DNA from: Nodularia sp034931045 | Lineage (GTDB): Bacteria; Cyanobacteriota; Cyanobacteriia; Cyanobacteriales; Nostocaceae | DNA: 64,000 bases | Assembly: GCF_034931045.1 (NCBI RefSeq) | Contig: NZ_JAYGHH010000024.1 | Span: 7,989-71,988 of the forward strand | Reading direction: 5' to 3' | Shown here: positions 56,282 through 64,000 of the stretch, piece by piece | Layout: each line of letters starts with the position of its first letter | Position numbering within the stretch: position 1 is the first letter of the stretch | Program-made: the position numbers and the translations under genes | The notes under the pieces: model-generated | What the model saw: the letters and a program-made list of their open reading frames with translations, nothing else | Databases searched by the model: none | What the model was told of the DNA's origin: nothing

Positions 56282-59098
56282 ATGCGAATACCAACAGCAA
56301 CTTACCGAATTCAATTCAACACCGAATTTAGCTTTAACTCAGCCCAAAAAATCATTAATTATCTGAACGAATTAGGAATTTCCGATTTTTACGCCTCACC
56401 AATATTTCAAGCCAGAACAGGAAGCACCCACGGCTATGATATAGTTGACCCCAATCAATTAAACCCAGAATTAGGAACACAAGAAGAATTTACCGCCTTA
56501 ATTGAAGGATTAAAACGGCAAAATATGGGTTGGTTGCAAGATATTGTCCCCAATCACATGGCTTATGATAGCCAAAATAAATATCTGATGGATGTTCTAG
56601 AAAATGGTATTAATTCTATTTATGCTAACTATTTTGACATTACCTGGAATTCTCCTATCAGCAATGGATTTAGTGATAGTCAACAACCAATTTTAGCACC
56701 TTTGCTTGGTAATTTTTACGGGGAATCTTTAGAAAATGGAGAAATCCAAATCAAATATGATCAAAATGGTTTAAGTGTGAATTATTATGATTTTAAATTT
56801 CCTCTAAAATTGGAATCTTATGGGATATTTCTCAATCATAATATAGGCAAATTATCTCGAATTTTGGGCAAGAAAAATCCCATATTTGTGAGATTACTCG
56901 GCATTCTTTATCTAGTAAAACATATACCGGCTGAAGCTACTCCAAAAGAAAGACAAGACCAAATAAATTTTGTTAAAGGGTTGTTATGGGAACTTTACAC
57001 AGATAATACAGAAATTCAAACATTTATTGACGAAAATCTCCAACTTTTTAATGGTGAACCAGGTAAACCAGAAAGCTTTAATTTGTTAGATACTTTACTT
57101 TCTGAACAGTTTTTTCGCCTAGCTTTTTGGAAAGTTGGTGCAGAAGAGATTAATTACAGGAGATTTTTTACAGTCAATGAATTAATATCTGTGAATATCG
57201 AAGATTTTCAAGTATTTCAAAATACTCATGCTTTAATTACAAAGTTGGTTAAAGAAAATCAAATTACTGGTGTACGCATAGACCATATTGATGGACTTTA
57301 TGACCCAAATCAATATTTACAGAGATTAAAAGAAAAAATAGGTGATACATATACCACCGTCGAAAAGATTTTGGAATCAGGGGAAGAATTACCTAAGCAT
57401 TGGTCAGTTCAGGGTACTACAGGTTATGATTTCTTAAATTATCTTAATGGGATTTTTTGTCAAACTGCCAGTAAAGCAGATTTTACCCAAATATATTGGA
57501 ATGTCACAGGTTTTAGAATAGCTTATGAGCAATTTGCTATAGATAAAAAGCATTTAATTTTAGAAAGAAATTTAGCTGGAGATATTGATAATTTAACTTA
57601 TATCTTAAAAAAAATAGCCAGTAAACATCGTTACGGTAATGATTTTACCATTAATGGTTTAAAACGCGCGATCGCAGAAGTCTTAACTCTCTTCCCAACT
57701 TATCGAACTTACACGAACCAAGATGGTATATCACCAGCAGACCGTCAGTATATCCAAGCTGTAATTCAACAAGCAAAATCAAATATTCCTCTACTACACC
57801 ATGAATTAACTTTCATTAAAAAACTGCTATTACTTGAATATGAAAATTATCTCACACCAGAAGATCAAGAGCAATGGCTTTATTTTGTCATGCGACTACA
57901 ACAATATACAGGCCCCTTAATGGCCAAAGGAGTTGAAGACACAGCTTTATATGTTTATAACCGCTTTCTTTCCTTAAATGAAGTTGGTGGGAATCCTGAT
58001 AACTTTGGTGTAAGTATTGCCGATTTCCACAACTTTAATCAACAGCGAAAAACCAATTGGCTACACTCAATGAGTGCTACTTCCACCCATGATACTAAAC
58101 GTGGTGAAGATATCCGCGCCAGATTAAATGTTTTATCAGAAATTCCCGAAGAGTGGAAAACACAAGTTTATGACTTTTGTGAAATTAATCGTGATTACAA
58201 AACAAGTATAAATAAAAGTTTACCTATGCCCGACAGAAACGATGAATATCACTTTTATCAAATGCTAATTGGGGCATTTCCATTTTTTGAACATGAGTAT
58301 AATGACTTTTATCAACGTATTCAAAATTATGTCCTCAAAGCTGCTAGAGAAGCGAAAGTTTACACAGCATGGCTACGACCTAATGAAATTTATGAAAATG
58401 CTTTAAATAAGTTTGTTGCAGCAGTTTTAGAACCTTCGGATGAAAATACATTTTTGCAGAAATTTATCCCTTTTCAGAGACGCATAGCCTACTATGGTAT
58501 GTTCAATTCCTTATCTCAGACTTTACTAAAAATCACCTCTCCTGGAGTTCCCGACTTTTATCAAGGAACTGAACTTTGGGATTTCAGTATGGTTGACCCC
58601 GATAATCGCCGTCCGGTTGATTTTGAACTGCGACAGTCTCATCTCAAAGTGATTAAAGAACAAACTCAGACTAATATTTTAAAATTAATAGATGAATTAT
58701 TAGCAACGAAAGAAGATAGTAGAATTAAGTTGTTTCTAATTATCCAGGCTTTAAAAGCGAGAAGAGAAAATTTAACAACTTTCCAGCAAGGTGACTATCT
58801 ACCTTTAGAAACTAAGGGAAAGTTTGCAGATAACATCATTGCTTTTGCAAGAATTCATAGTAATCAGACAATTATCACCATTGCACCCCGCTTTTTTACC
58901 AGTTTAATTCAACCTGGAGAATACCCCCTAAATAAGCAAGTCTGGGATGATACATATATTCAGTTACCATCAGATGCGCCTTCAGTTTGGCAAGATACTA
59001 TTACTGGGCAAATAGTCAGCGCTGATAAAATCATGTTAATTGGTGATGTACTCCAACACTTCCCTGTAGCTTTGCTGAAAGGAAATATGATTATCTAA
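56282..59098 (+). CDS. treY: Maltooligosyl trehalose synthase
   Basis: TreY isomerises the reducing-end alpha-1,4 bond of maltodextrin to an alpha,alpha-1,1 bond, the first step of the TreY-TreZ trehalose route. At 938 residues it is of normal family length. The N-terminus RIPTATYRIQFNTEFSFNSA is the family signature, with YASPIFQARTGSTHGYDIVD and QDIVPNHMAYDSQN. GVRIDHIDGLYDPNQYLQRL (about 333-352) holds the catalytic Asp, and SATSTHDTKRGEDIRARLNV (about 600-619) and PGVPDFYQGTELWDF follow. The gene is 28 bp after treZ, so the pair is one operon. In Nostocales trehalose is linked to desiccation and osmotic tolerance. No treH trehalase gene is downstream. Confidence 0.97.
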   Translation: MRIPTATYRIQFNTEFSFNSAQKIINYLNELGISDFYASPIFQARTGSTHGYDIVDPNQLNPELGTQEEFTALIEGLKRQNMGWLQDIVPNHMAYDSQNKYLMDVLENGINSIYANYFDITWNSPISNGFSDSQQPILAPLLGNFYGESLENGEIQIKYDQNGLSVNYYDFKFPLKLESYGIFLNHNIGKLSRILGKKNPIFVRLLGILYLVKHIPAEATPKERQDQINFVKGLLWELYTDNTEIQTFIDENLQLFNGEPGKPESFNLLDTLLSEQFFRLAFWKVGAEEINYRRFFTVNELISVNIEDFQVFQNTHALITKLVKENQITGVRIDHIDGLYDPNQYLQRLKEKIGDTYTTVEKILESGEELPKHWSVQGTTGYDFLNYLNGIFCQTASKADFTQIYWNVTGFRIAYEQFAIDKKHLILERNLAGDIDNLTYILKKIASKHRYGNDFTINGLKRAIAEVLTLFPTYRTYTNQDGISPADRQYIQAVIQQAKSNIPLLHHELTFIKKLLLLEYENYLTPEDQEQWLYFVMRLQQYTGPLMAKGVEDTALYVYNRFLSLNEVGGNPDNFGVSIADFHNFNQQRKTNWLHSMSATSTHDTKRGEDIRARLNVLSEIPEEWKTQVYDFCEINRDYKTSINKSLPMPDRNDEYHFYQMLIGAFPFFEHEYNDFYQRIQNYVLKAAREAKVYTAWLRPNEIYENALNKFVAAVLEPSDENTFLQKFIPFQRRIAYYGMFNSLSQTLLKITSPGVPDFYQGTELWDFSMVDPDNRRPVDFELRQSHLKVIKEQTQTNILKLIDELLATKEDSRIKLFLIIQALKARRENLTTFQQGDYLPLETKGKFADNIIAFARIHSNQTIITIAPRFFTSLIQPGEYPLNKQVWDDTYIQLPSDAPSVWQDTITGQIVSADKIMLIGDVLQHFPVALLKGNMII

Positions 59099-59100
59099 CC

Positions 59101-59195
59101 GCCAAGTACGCCAAGAACGCCAAGGAAAAGAGGTGTAATCAAAACTCTGCGAACCTTTGCGTGACCTTAGCGTTCCTCTGCGTTTAAAAACCCGA
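59101..59195. repeat. Dispersed repeat after treY
   Basis: CGCCAAGTACGCCAAGAACG and CTCTGCGAACCTTTGCGTGA, with CTTAGCGTTCCTCTGCGTTT, belong to the same dispersed family seen at about 19542-19612, 29926-29960, 30813-30845, 51916-51950 and inside the treZ 3' end. It fills most of the space between the convergent treY and thyX genes. Confidence 0.6.
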
Positions 59196-59199
59196 CTAT

Positions 59200-59922
59200 T
59201 TAAGGTGCTAATCTCGCCTTACCTTGACGCTGCTTCTCATACCATTGTGCGATCGCAGGTGTCCATTCTGCAAAATAAGGCCACATCATTTCACACAACT
59301 GTTGTATTTCTAGTTGAGCATCTTTCTTATTTCTCATATCACAAAAGTGCATGAAAGACCTTAAATTGAAACTCACAACAAAATGCTGGCGATAGTCAAA
59401 AGGTACTTTACCTCTTGCGTGTTCCTCAGACATTCCCCCCTCAAAATCTGCTTTGTAACGCTTCGCTGCTTCGAGACACCATGCTAAATCTGCGGCTCGT
59501 TGTTCTGGTGAATAGTAATATTTTTTGCCTTGTCTATCAGAGTAATCACCAACGGGACGCAAGTAAAATACATCTTCTATGTCTTTTTTACCCTCTACTA
59601 CATCAATAAACTGGTTCCCCGTATACCTAAAAGATTGCACATCAAATGATACTCCTACCCGATGTGTCCGAGCCTGTTGCATCACACTGTGAGGAAAATA
59701 ACCACAGTTAAAAACAATCTGGGGATGCTCAAGCGGGCCATAGTGTCCCCTCTCACCTGCCAAAAGTCGCTTAACAATAATTTCGCCGCATTGTGACTCC
59801 GAAGGCCAAGAGTGGCGCTCGTCATACACAAAGCCATCGGTATAGTCTTGGTGCATCGCAGCATAAACCACTTGTTGCGGGTTTGGTGTTTTGGCAATAA
59901 CCTCTACTCGAAATCGATGCAT
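59200..59922 (-). CDS. thyX: FAD-dependent thymidylate synthase
   Basis: This flavin enzyme makes dTMP from dUMP using methylene-THF and NADPH, replacing ThyA. It has 240 residues. The ThyX signature is present as THRVGVSFDVQSFRY at about 86-100, a variant of R-H-R-x7-S with the first Arg replaced by Thr (an Arg sits one residue earlier) and one extra residue, as in other cyanobacterial ThyX proteins. LEHPQIVFNCGYFPHSVMQQ precedes it and NLRSFMHFCDMRNKKDAQLE follows; the latter R-N-x3-D-A-Q pattern is the second conserved block. The gene is a single transcription unit, convergent with treY and divergent from the Hlip gene. Confidence 0.95.
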   Translation of the reverse strand: MHRFRVEVIAKTPNPQQVVYAAMHQDYTDGFVYDERHSWPSESQCGEIIVKRLLAGERGHYGPLEHPQIVFNCGYFPHSVMQQARTHRVGVSFDVQSFRYTGNQFIDVVEGKKDIEDVFYLRPVGDYSDRQGKKYYYSPEQRAADLAWCLEAAKRYKADFEGGMSEEHARGKVPFDYRQHFVVSFNLRSFMHFCDMRNKKDAQLEIQQLCEMMWPYFAEWTPAIAQWYEKQRQGKARLAP

Positions 59923-60063
59923 TGATAAATGGCAACCTGTTAATGAAATGTCTTTGTGAACCCGATTTACTATGATATCTCGTTAAGTAGACTCAGATAC
60001 TTTACAAAATTTAATAACTCTGTTACAGTTATTTACATACACAGGAAAACGGAAAATAATTAT

Positions 60064-60279
60064 ATGCGTACCAATACAAGTATTATTGATGACCAAGGTC
60101 TAATGAACAACTTTGCGATAGAACCAAAGGTTTATATAGACGAGCAAGGCGATCGCACTGGGTTCACTCCCTACGCCGAATTACTCAACGGTCGTTTAGC
60201 AATGATTGGTTTTGTCTCTCTGATTGCATTAGAAGTATGCACAGGACACGGTATCATTGGCCTTTTGACAAGCCTATAA
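60064..60279 (+). CDS. High-light-inducible protein (Hlip/SCP)
   Basis: This 71-residue one-helix protein has a polar N-terminus (MRTNTSIIDDQGLMNNFAIE), then the chlorophyll-binding helix FTPYAELLNGRLAMIGFVSL. E-L-L-N-G-R-L-A-M-I-G is the LHC motif; Glu and Asn bind chlorophyll. The start is ATG 60064; an upstream in-frame extension to 59956 is unlikely for this family. Hlips bind chlorophyll and carotenoid in thylakoids, protect photosystem II assembly intermediates and dissipate energy, and are induced by high light and stress. The helix closely resembles the tail of the ferrochelatase at 22426-22545. A hairpin terminator follows at 60324. Confidence 0.93.
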   Translation: MRTNTSIIDDQGLMNNFAIEPKVYIDEQGDRTGFTPYAELLNGRLAMIGFVSLIALEVCTGHGIIGLLTSL

Positions 60280-60323
60280 AAACTAATTTTGACAATTTAA
60301 TATTTAATATTTAATAAATGTAG

Positions 60324-60350
60324 AGACGGGAATTTTCCCGTCTTTAATTT
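60324..60350 (+). terminator. Rho-independent-like terminator after Hlip
   Basis: A perfect 8-bp stem AGACGGGA / TCCCGTCT (60324-60331 with 60336-60343) with loop ATTT is followed by TTAATTTT. It lies 45 bp after the Hlip stop codon. Confidence 0.75.
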
Positions 60351-60425
60351 TATGCAGAATTTCATGTTACTTTGACAGTGATTGATAGCAAGAGCCGTTT
60401 TGAGATAAAAGGATCAGGCTAAAAT

Positions 60426-61007
60426 ATGGCTTTAACTGCTTCGACAATGCTGCCATTAGGCACGCAAGCACCAGATTTTTATCTACCAGAAGTGGTATCT
60501 GGAAAAACAATTTCCCTTGCCACTTTTGCTGACCAAAAAGCATTATTGGTAATGTTTATTTGTCAGCACTGCCCATTTGTCAAACATATCCAAACAGAAT
60601 TAGCAGGTCTAGGAAAAGATTACCTCTCTAGTGATTTAGGAATTGTGGCTATTAGCGCCAATGATGCCGAAAAATATCCAGATGATGCGCCAGAGTCTTT
60701 AAAAGCAATGGCAATAGAACTTGATTTTAAGTTCCCTTTGTGTTATGACAAAACTCAGGAAATAGCAAAAGCTTATACAGCCGCTTGCACACCTGATTTT
60801 TTTGTCTTTGACGCAGAACGTAAACTAGTTTATCGGGGACAACTGGATGATAGCCGTCCAAGCAATGGTAAACCCGTAACAGGTGCAGATTTACGCGCCG
60901 CGATCGCCTGCGTATTGGCGGATAAACCCATAACAATGGAACAAAAGCCCAGTATTGGTTGCAATATCAAATGGAAACCAGGTAACGAACCCAGTTATTT
61001 TGGTTAG
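60426..61007 (+). CDS. Thioredoxin-like (AhpC/TSA-redoxin) protein
   Basis: This 193-residue protein has the redoxin fold. LGTQAPDFYLPEVVSGKTIS at the N-terminus is typical of peroxiredoxin/TlpA-like proteins. LLVMFICQHCPFVKHIQTEL (about 41-60) carries the redox C-Q-H-C pair. VAISANDAEKYPDDAPESLK and TAACTPDFFVFDAERKLVYR (about 117-136) include the cis-Pro region. No signal peptide, so it should be cytosolic. This branch is common in cyanobacteria; exact partners are unknown. It could reduce disulfides or peroxides. Its ATG lies 5 nt after GGCTAAA rather than a strong ribosome-binding site. It is monocistronic. Confidence 0.88.
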   Translation: MALTASTMLPLGTQAPDFYLPEVVSGKTISLATFADQKALLVMFICQHCPFVKHIQTELAGLGKDYLSSDLGIVAISANDAEKYPDDAPESLKAMAIELDFKFPLCYDKTQEIAKAYTAACTPDFFVFDAERKLVYRGQLDDSRPSNGKPVTGADLRAAIACVLADKPITMEQKPSIGCNIKWKPGNEPSYFG

Positions 61008-61055
61008 CCATACCATGTCCAAAAACTTACTTTTGACTTCCACCTTGCGGCAGCG

Positions 61056-61568
61056 TTAGTGTTTAATTTCCAGATTGAGGATATAGCTTCCCATCTGGAC
61101 TTTATCTGCCCATAATTCGTATTCCACCCGTAAATGCTCTGGTAAGTGGTTTCCGGTCAGTGACAGAGTTTTTGTGAAATTTCGTAAACGAATCGGATTA
61201 TGAGGTTGTAATGATTCAGTGGGCAACCAATAACGGCTGACACCATAAACCCCTTGCTCCCAGAAATGGCGGTAACTAATTTGACCGTTACCTTGCATGG
61301 TCATGATTACCCGGTAGGGGGAAATCTCCAGCCACAAAATTCTGGGACTGCTGGGGGTTGGAACGTTGGTTTGATTTTCAGGATAGATGTCTTGGGAACT
61401 CAGCGAACTTGCCAATTCACAGGTAATTAGGGGTGGTGCTGTCAACAGTAAATGGAATCGGTCAGTATCTTTTTGATACAGTGTTCCCGCAGTTTCAACA
61501 ACAGACCAGAATGGCAGATCAGTTGAAATAAGTGATAAACATACGGGCTTGCGGTGGTGGGTCAGCAT
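61056..61568 (-). CDS. Hypothetical protein of unknown family (170 aa)
   Basis: This 170-residue, beta-rich protein contains QGNGQISYRHFWEQGVYGVS (about 96-115) and LRNFTKTLSLTGNHLPEHLR, and ends with the beta strand YILNLEIKH. The sequence has the look of a conserved cyanobacterial protein with a beta-barrel or beta-sandwich fold. I cannot assign a name or enzyme motif. It is convergent with the thioredoxin-like gene and divergent from aroA. It has no signal peptide. Confidence 0.6.
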   Translation of the reverse strand: MLTHHRKPVCLSLISTDLPFWSVVETAGTLYQKDTDRFHLLLTAPPLITCELASSLSSQDIYPENQTNVPTPSSPRILWLEISPYRVIMTMQGNGQISYRHFWEQGVYGVSRYWLPTESLQPHNPIRLRNFTKTLSLTGNHLPEHLRVEYELWADKVQMGSYILNLEIKH

Positions 61569-61972
61569 GGGAGCGATAAGGGCTAAAAGCTATTGAACAA
61601 AATGAAATTAACACCAGTATCTTTAACAGTCAGGAGCAGCCAGTAAATAGTCAAACATCCTTAATCTTAACTGATGATACTGATTTGGTAAGCCAAATAA
61701 ATCAACCTAAAAATAAATAAAAGATTATAAATTTAAACACCTTCTCTAGTGTTATAAATCAAAGTTTTTTGGGAAAAATATCAAATGACAGTAGCAAGAA
61801 GCGCAAGACCTCTGAGAGTGATTTTTGCCCATTGAAAAAGTATGTAAGTAAAGATTCATCATATACTTGGTCGATTTTGGCAAATTTACGTGGACAAAAA
61901 ACGATACTATACTAAGCAGGAAGTGTCCAGTTGTGGCAAACTTCCAGTGTATCCAAGAGCCAGTGTAACCTC
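61569..61972. other. Intergenic region, aroA upstream
   Basis: These 404 bp between divergent genes have no supported gene. The AT-rich part (61650-61920) should hold the aroA promoter. An in-frame TTG at 61931 could extend aroA by 14 residues, but ATG 61973 fits the family better. Confidence 0.4.
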
Positions 61973-63331
61973 ATGTCGGCTGCTGTCGTAACTGTAGAAA
62001 CTCAAACAGACCTTTCTCAGAAGTTAATTATCCATCGCCCCTCTGCTGGGCTGTCTTTACAGGGTTGTATCCGTGTCCCAGGTGATAAGTCTATATCACA
62101 CCGGGCTTTAATGTTAGGCGCGATCGCTCAAGGTGAAACGGAGATCCAAGGGCTACTGTTAGGCGAAGATCCCCGCAGCACTGCCAGATGTTTTCAAGCT
62201 ATGGGGGCGCAAATTTCGGAACTAAACACCGAATTAGTTAAGGTTCAGGGTATTGGTTTGGGACAATTGCAAGAACCAGTGGATGTGTTGAATGCTGGTA
62301 ACTCTGGCACTACACTCAGACTGATGTTAGGGCTTTTGGCTTCTCATCCAGGGCGGTTCTTTACAGTCACAGGAGATAGTTCTTTGCGATCGCGTCCGAT
62401 GTCCCGTGTAGTTCAACCTTTGCAACAAATGGGCGCAGAAATTTGGGGACGTAAGGGTAATTCTTTAGCACCCTTAGCAGTTCAAGGACAAGCCCTGAAA
62501 CCCACTCATTATCATTCCCCCATCGCTTCCGCCCAAGTTAAATCCTGTATATTACTTGCAGGTTTATTAACAGCCGGAAAAACCACCGTTACCGAACCCG
62601 CCCTTTCTCGTGACCACAGCGAACGGATGTTACGGGCTTTTGGTGCAGAACTCACTATTGATCCCGAAACCAACAGCGTTACCGTGATCGGACCGGCGCA
62701 ACTGCGGGGACAAAAAGTGATTGTTCCTGGAGATATCAGTTCAGCCGCTTTTTGGTTAGTAGCTGGGGCAATTGTCCCCGGTTCAGAATTGGTAGTAGAA
62801 AACGTCGGTGTTAATCCCACCCGCACCGGGATTTTAGAGGCTTTAGAACTCATGGGGGCTGATATTCAACTAGAAAATCAGCGCGAAGTAGCTGGGGAAC
62901 CAGTAGCGGATATTAGAGTGCGTTCTAGTCGGTTAAAAAGCTGCACCATTGCCGGGGATATTATTCCCAGAATGATTGATGAGATTCCCATTTTAGCAGT
63001 AGCCGCAGTATTCGCCGAAGGTACAACGATGATTCGGGATGCAGCTGAATTGCGAGTTAAAGAAAGCGATCGCATTACCGTGATGGCGCAACAACTCAAC
63101 AAAATGGGCGCAAAAGTCAGCGAATTACCCGACGGGATGGAAATTACTGGTGGTACGCCTTTAATGGGTACAGATGTCGATAGTTATACAGATCATCGCA
63201 TTGCTATGAGTCTAGCGATCGCATCTCTAGTTTCCACTGGAATCACCACCATTCACCGTGCAGAAGCAGCGGCCATTTCCTACCCCGACTTCACCGCCAC
63301 ACTGGGGAAAGTGCTGAGTGCTGAGTGCTGA
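61973..63331 (+). CDS. aroA: 3-phosphoshikimate 1-carboxyvinyltransferase (EPSP synthase)
   Basis: This enzyme joins shikimate-3-phosphate and PEP in the shikimate pathway, the route to aromatic amino acids. It has 452 residues. Motifs in order are RVPGDKSISHRALMLGAIA (about 36-54), VLNAGNSGTTLRLMLGLLAS (about 105-124), SLRSRPM, AQVKSCILLAGLL, LRVKESDRITVMA and DSYTDHRIAMSLAIASLVS. All are expected active-site blocks. N-A-G-N-S-G-T-T differs from the glyphosate-sensitive E. coli-type N-A-G-T-A-M-R-P and resembles the Gram-positive/class II style; sensitivity cannot be predicted. The last residues (VLSAEC) are encoded by the GTGCTGA heptamer, so the 3' end overlaps a tandem repeat. Confidence 0.97.
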   Translation: MSAAVVTVETQTDLSQKLIIHRPSAGLSLQGCIRVPGDKSISHRALMLGAIAQGETEIQGLLLGEDPRSTARCFQAMGAQISELNTELVKVQGIGLGQLQEPVDVLNAGNSGTTLRLMLGLLASHPGRFFTVTGDSSLRSRPMSRVVQPLQQMGAEIWGRKGNSLAPLAVQGQALKPTHYHSPIASAQVKSCILLAGLLTAGKTTVTEPALSRDHSERMLRAFGAELTIDPETNSVTVIGPAQLRGQKVIVPGDISSAAFWLVAGAIVPGSELVVENVGVNPTRTGILEALELMGADIQLENQREVAGEPVADIRVRSSRLKSCTIAGDIIPRMIDEIPILAVAAVFAEGTTMIRDAAELRVKESDRITVMAQQLNKMGAKVSELPDGMEITGGTPLMGTDVDSYTDHRIAMSLAIASLVSTGITTIHRAEAAAISYPDFTATLGKVLSAEC

Positions 63332-63400
63332 GTGTTGAGTGGGGAAAGGAAAGTGCTGAGTGCTGAGTGCTGAGTGGGGAAAGGAAAGTGCTGAGTGCTG
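63311..63400. repeat. Composite tandem repeat overlapping the aroA 3' end
   Basis: Runs of GTGCTGA are interspersed with GGGGAAAGGAAA. It codes for the last six residues and stop of aroA and ends at the stop codon of the glutathionyl-hydroquinone reductase gene. Same heptamer as at 22620. Confidence 0.95.
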
Positions 63401-64000
63401 CTATTTTTTTCCCACTTCATCCCGATTATGAGGTGCATCAAAATCAATCACAGGGCCTTTAGGCACAATGCGAGTCGGGTTAACATTCGGATGACTCCTG
63501 TAATAATGCCGTTTAATATGATCAAAATTACAAGTTTCCTTCACCCCTGGTAATTGATAAAGTTCCTTAAGATAATTCCACAAATTAGGATACTCAACCA
63601 TCCGGCGTAAATTGCATTTAAAATGCACATAGTAAACTACATCGAAACGCAACAAAGTAGTAAACATACACCAGTCAGCTTCCGTAACTTGATCCCCGCA
63701 GAGATAGCGCTGTTTTCCTAATATATTCTCCCAGTAGTCAAGGGCTGCAAATAACTCTGTTACTGCCTCATCATAAGCCATTTGAGAAGTAGCAAATCCC
63801 GCCCGATATACACCATTATTTATCGGCTGATAAATAGCATCAATCGTCTCATCAATTAATTCTTGTAAACTTTCGGGATAAAAATTGGTATCTTGTTTAG
63901 CAAAATCATTAAATTGTGTATCAAACATCCGAATGATTTCACGGGATTCATTATTAACAATTGTCCCTTTTTCTTTATCCCATAACACCGGCACTGTTAC
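63401..64000 (-). CDS. Glutathionyl-hydroquinone reductase / Xi-class glutathione transferase, truncated by window edge
   Basis: The gene runs into the window from the right, so the N-terminal thioredoxin-like half with the active-site Cys is missing. About 200 C-terminal residues are present. They begin VTVPVLWDKEKGTIVNNESREI, where the S-R-E block belongs to the glutathione-binding site, and continue IYQPINNGVYRAGFATSQMA. LGKQRYLCGDQVTEADWCMF is the GST C-terminal helix motif, RFDVVYYVHFKCNLRRMVEY the next block and HYYRSHPNVNPTRIVPKGP the last. This set is characteristic of the YqjG/ECM4 family, which reduces glutathionyl-hydroquinones. The gene stands convergent to aroA, and its stop codon abuts the heptamer repeat. 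Confidence 0.92.
   Translation of the reverse strand, partial: VTVPVLWDKEKGTIVNNESREIIRMFDTQFNDFAKQDTNFYPESLQELIDETIDAIYQPINNGVYRAGFATSQMAYDEAVTELFAALDYWENILGKQRYLCGDQVTEADWCMFTTLLRFDVVYYVHFKCNLRRMVEYPNLWNYLKELYQLPGVKETCNFDHIKRHYYRSHPNVNPTRIVPKGPVIDFDAPHNRDEVGKK

Noticed and set aside
59956..60063. N-terminal extension of the Hlip
   Set aside because: It would add 36 residues to a family of about 70, and the internal ATG at 60064 fits.

Overview
The window is chromosomal DNA from a cyanobacterium, most likely a filamentous heterocystous one (Nostocales). Cytochrome c550 (psbV), plastocyanin (petE), a ferrochelatase with a light-harvesting-like tail and a high-light-inducible protein show oxygenic photosynthesis. 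Frequent HIP1 palindromes (GCGATCGC), heptanucleotide tandem repeats in intergenic DNA, XisH/XisI proteins and a treZ-treY pair fit Nostocales. Two runs of N (30859-30883 and 54674-54708) mark it as a scaffolded draft assembly.

Layout. Positions 1-338 hold the start of a Uma2-family nuclease gene (minus strand). Positions 400-13203 are one CRISPR array: 178 copies of a 37-bp repeat by hand count, with no degenerate copy seen. Its orientation (minus strand, leader on the right at 13204-13375) is supported by the repeat 3' end GAAAC and by a consensus-like promoter just outside the first repeat. No cas gene occurs anywhere in the window.

From 13.6 to 26 kb come a sugar-type ABC permease pair, psbV, petE, an SDR protein with an inserted CIA30 domain, a PNPOx-like protein, an alpha/beta hydrolase, hemH, a DUF2808 protein, purB and a YihY-family membrane protein.

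From 26.2 to 30.8 kb is an AT-rich accessory island. It holds a Phd/YefM antitoxin with a decayed toxin stub, a lone XisI, an HNH endonuclease with a small partner, a MITE-like element, a DUF726-like hydrolase, a frameshifted gene with ADP-ribosyltransferase-like motifs, and an xisH-xisI pair.

From 30.9 to 43.4 kb lie ahcY, an MscS channel and two small unknown genes. They are followed by a glycan-type cluster of three GT4 glycosyltransferases, a PIG-L deacetylase and a large exported beta-propeller-like protein. From 43.5 to 54 kb are an ABC exporter with two paralogous permeases, an exported helical-repeat protein, and a three-gene SDR / hydrolase / unknown cluster. From 54 to 64 kb are treZ-treY (trehalose from glycogen-type glucans), thyX, an Hlip, a thioredoxin-like protein, aroA and a truncated glutathionyl-hydroquinone reductase gene.

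The items most worth following up are the very large CRISPR array with its leader promoter and related spacer pairs, and the accessory island with its candidate ART-like gene and eroded toxin. All family calls rest on motif recognition by eye; no database search was run.
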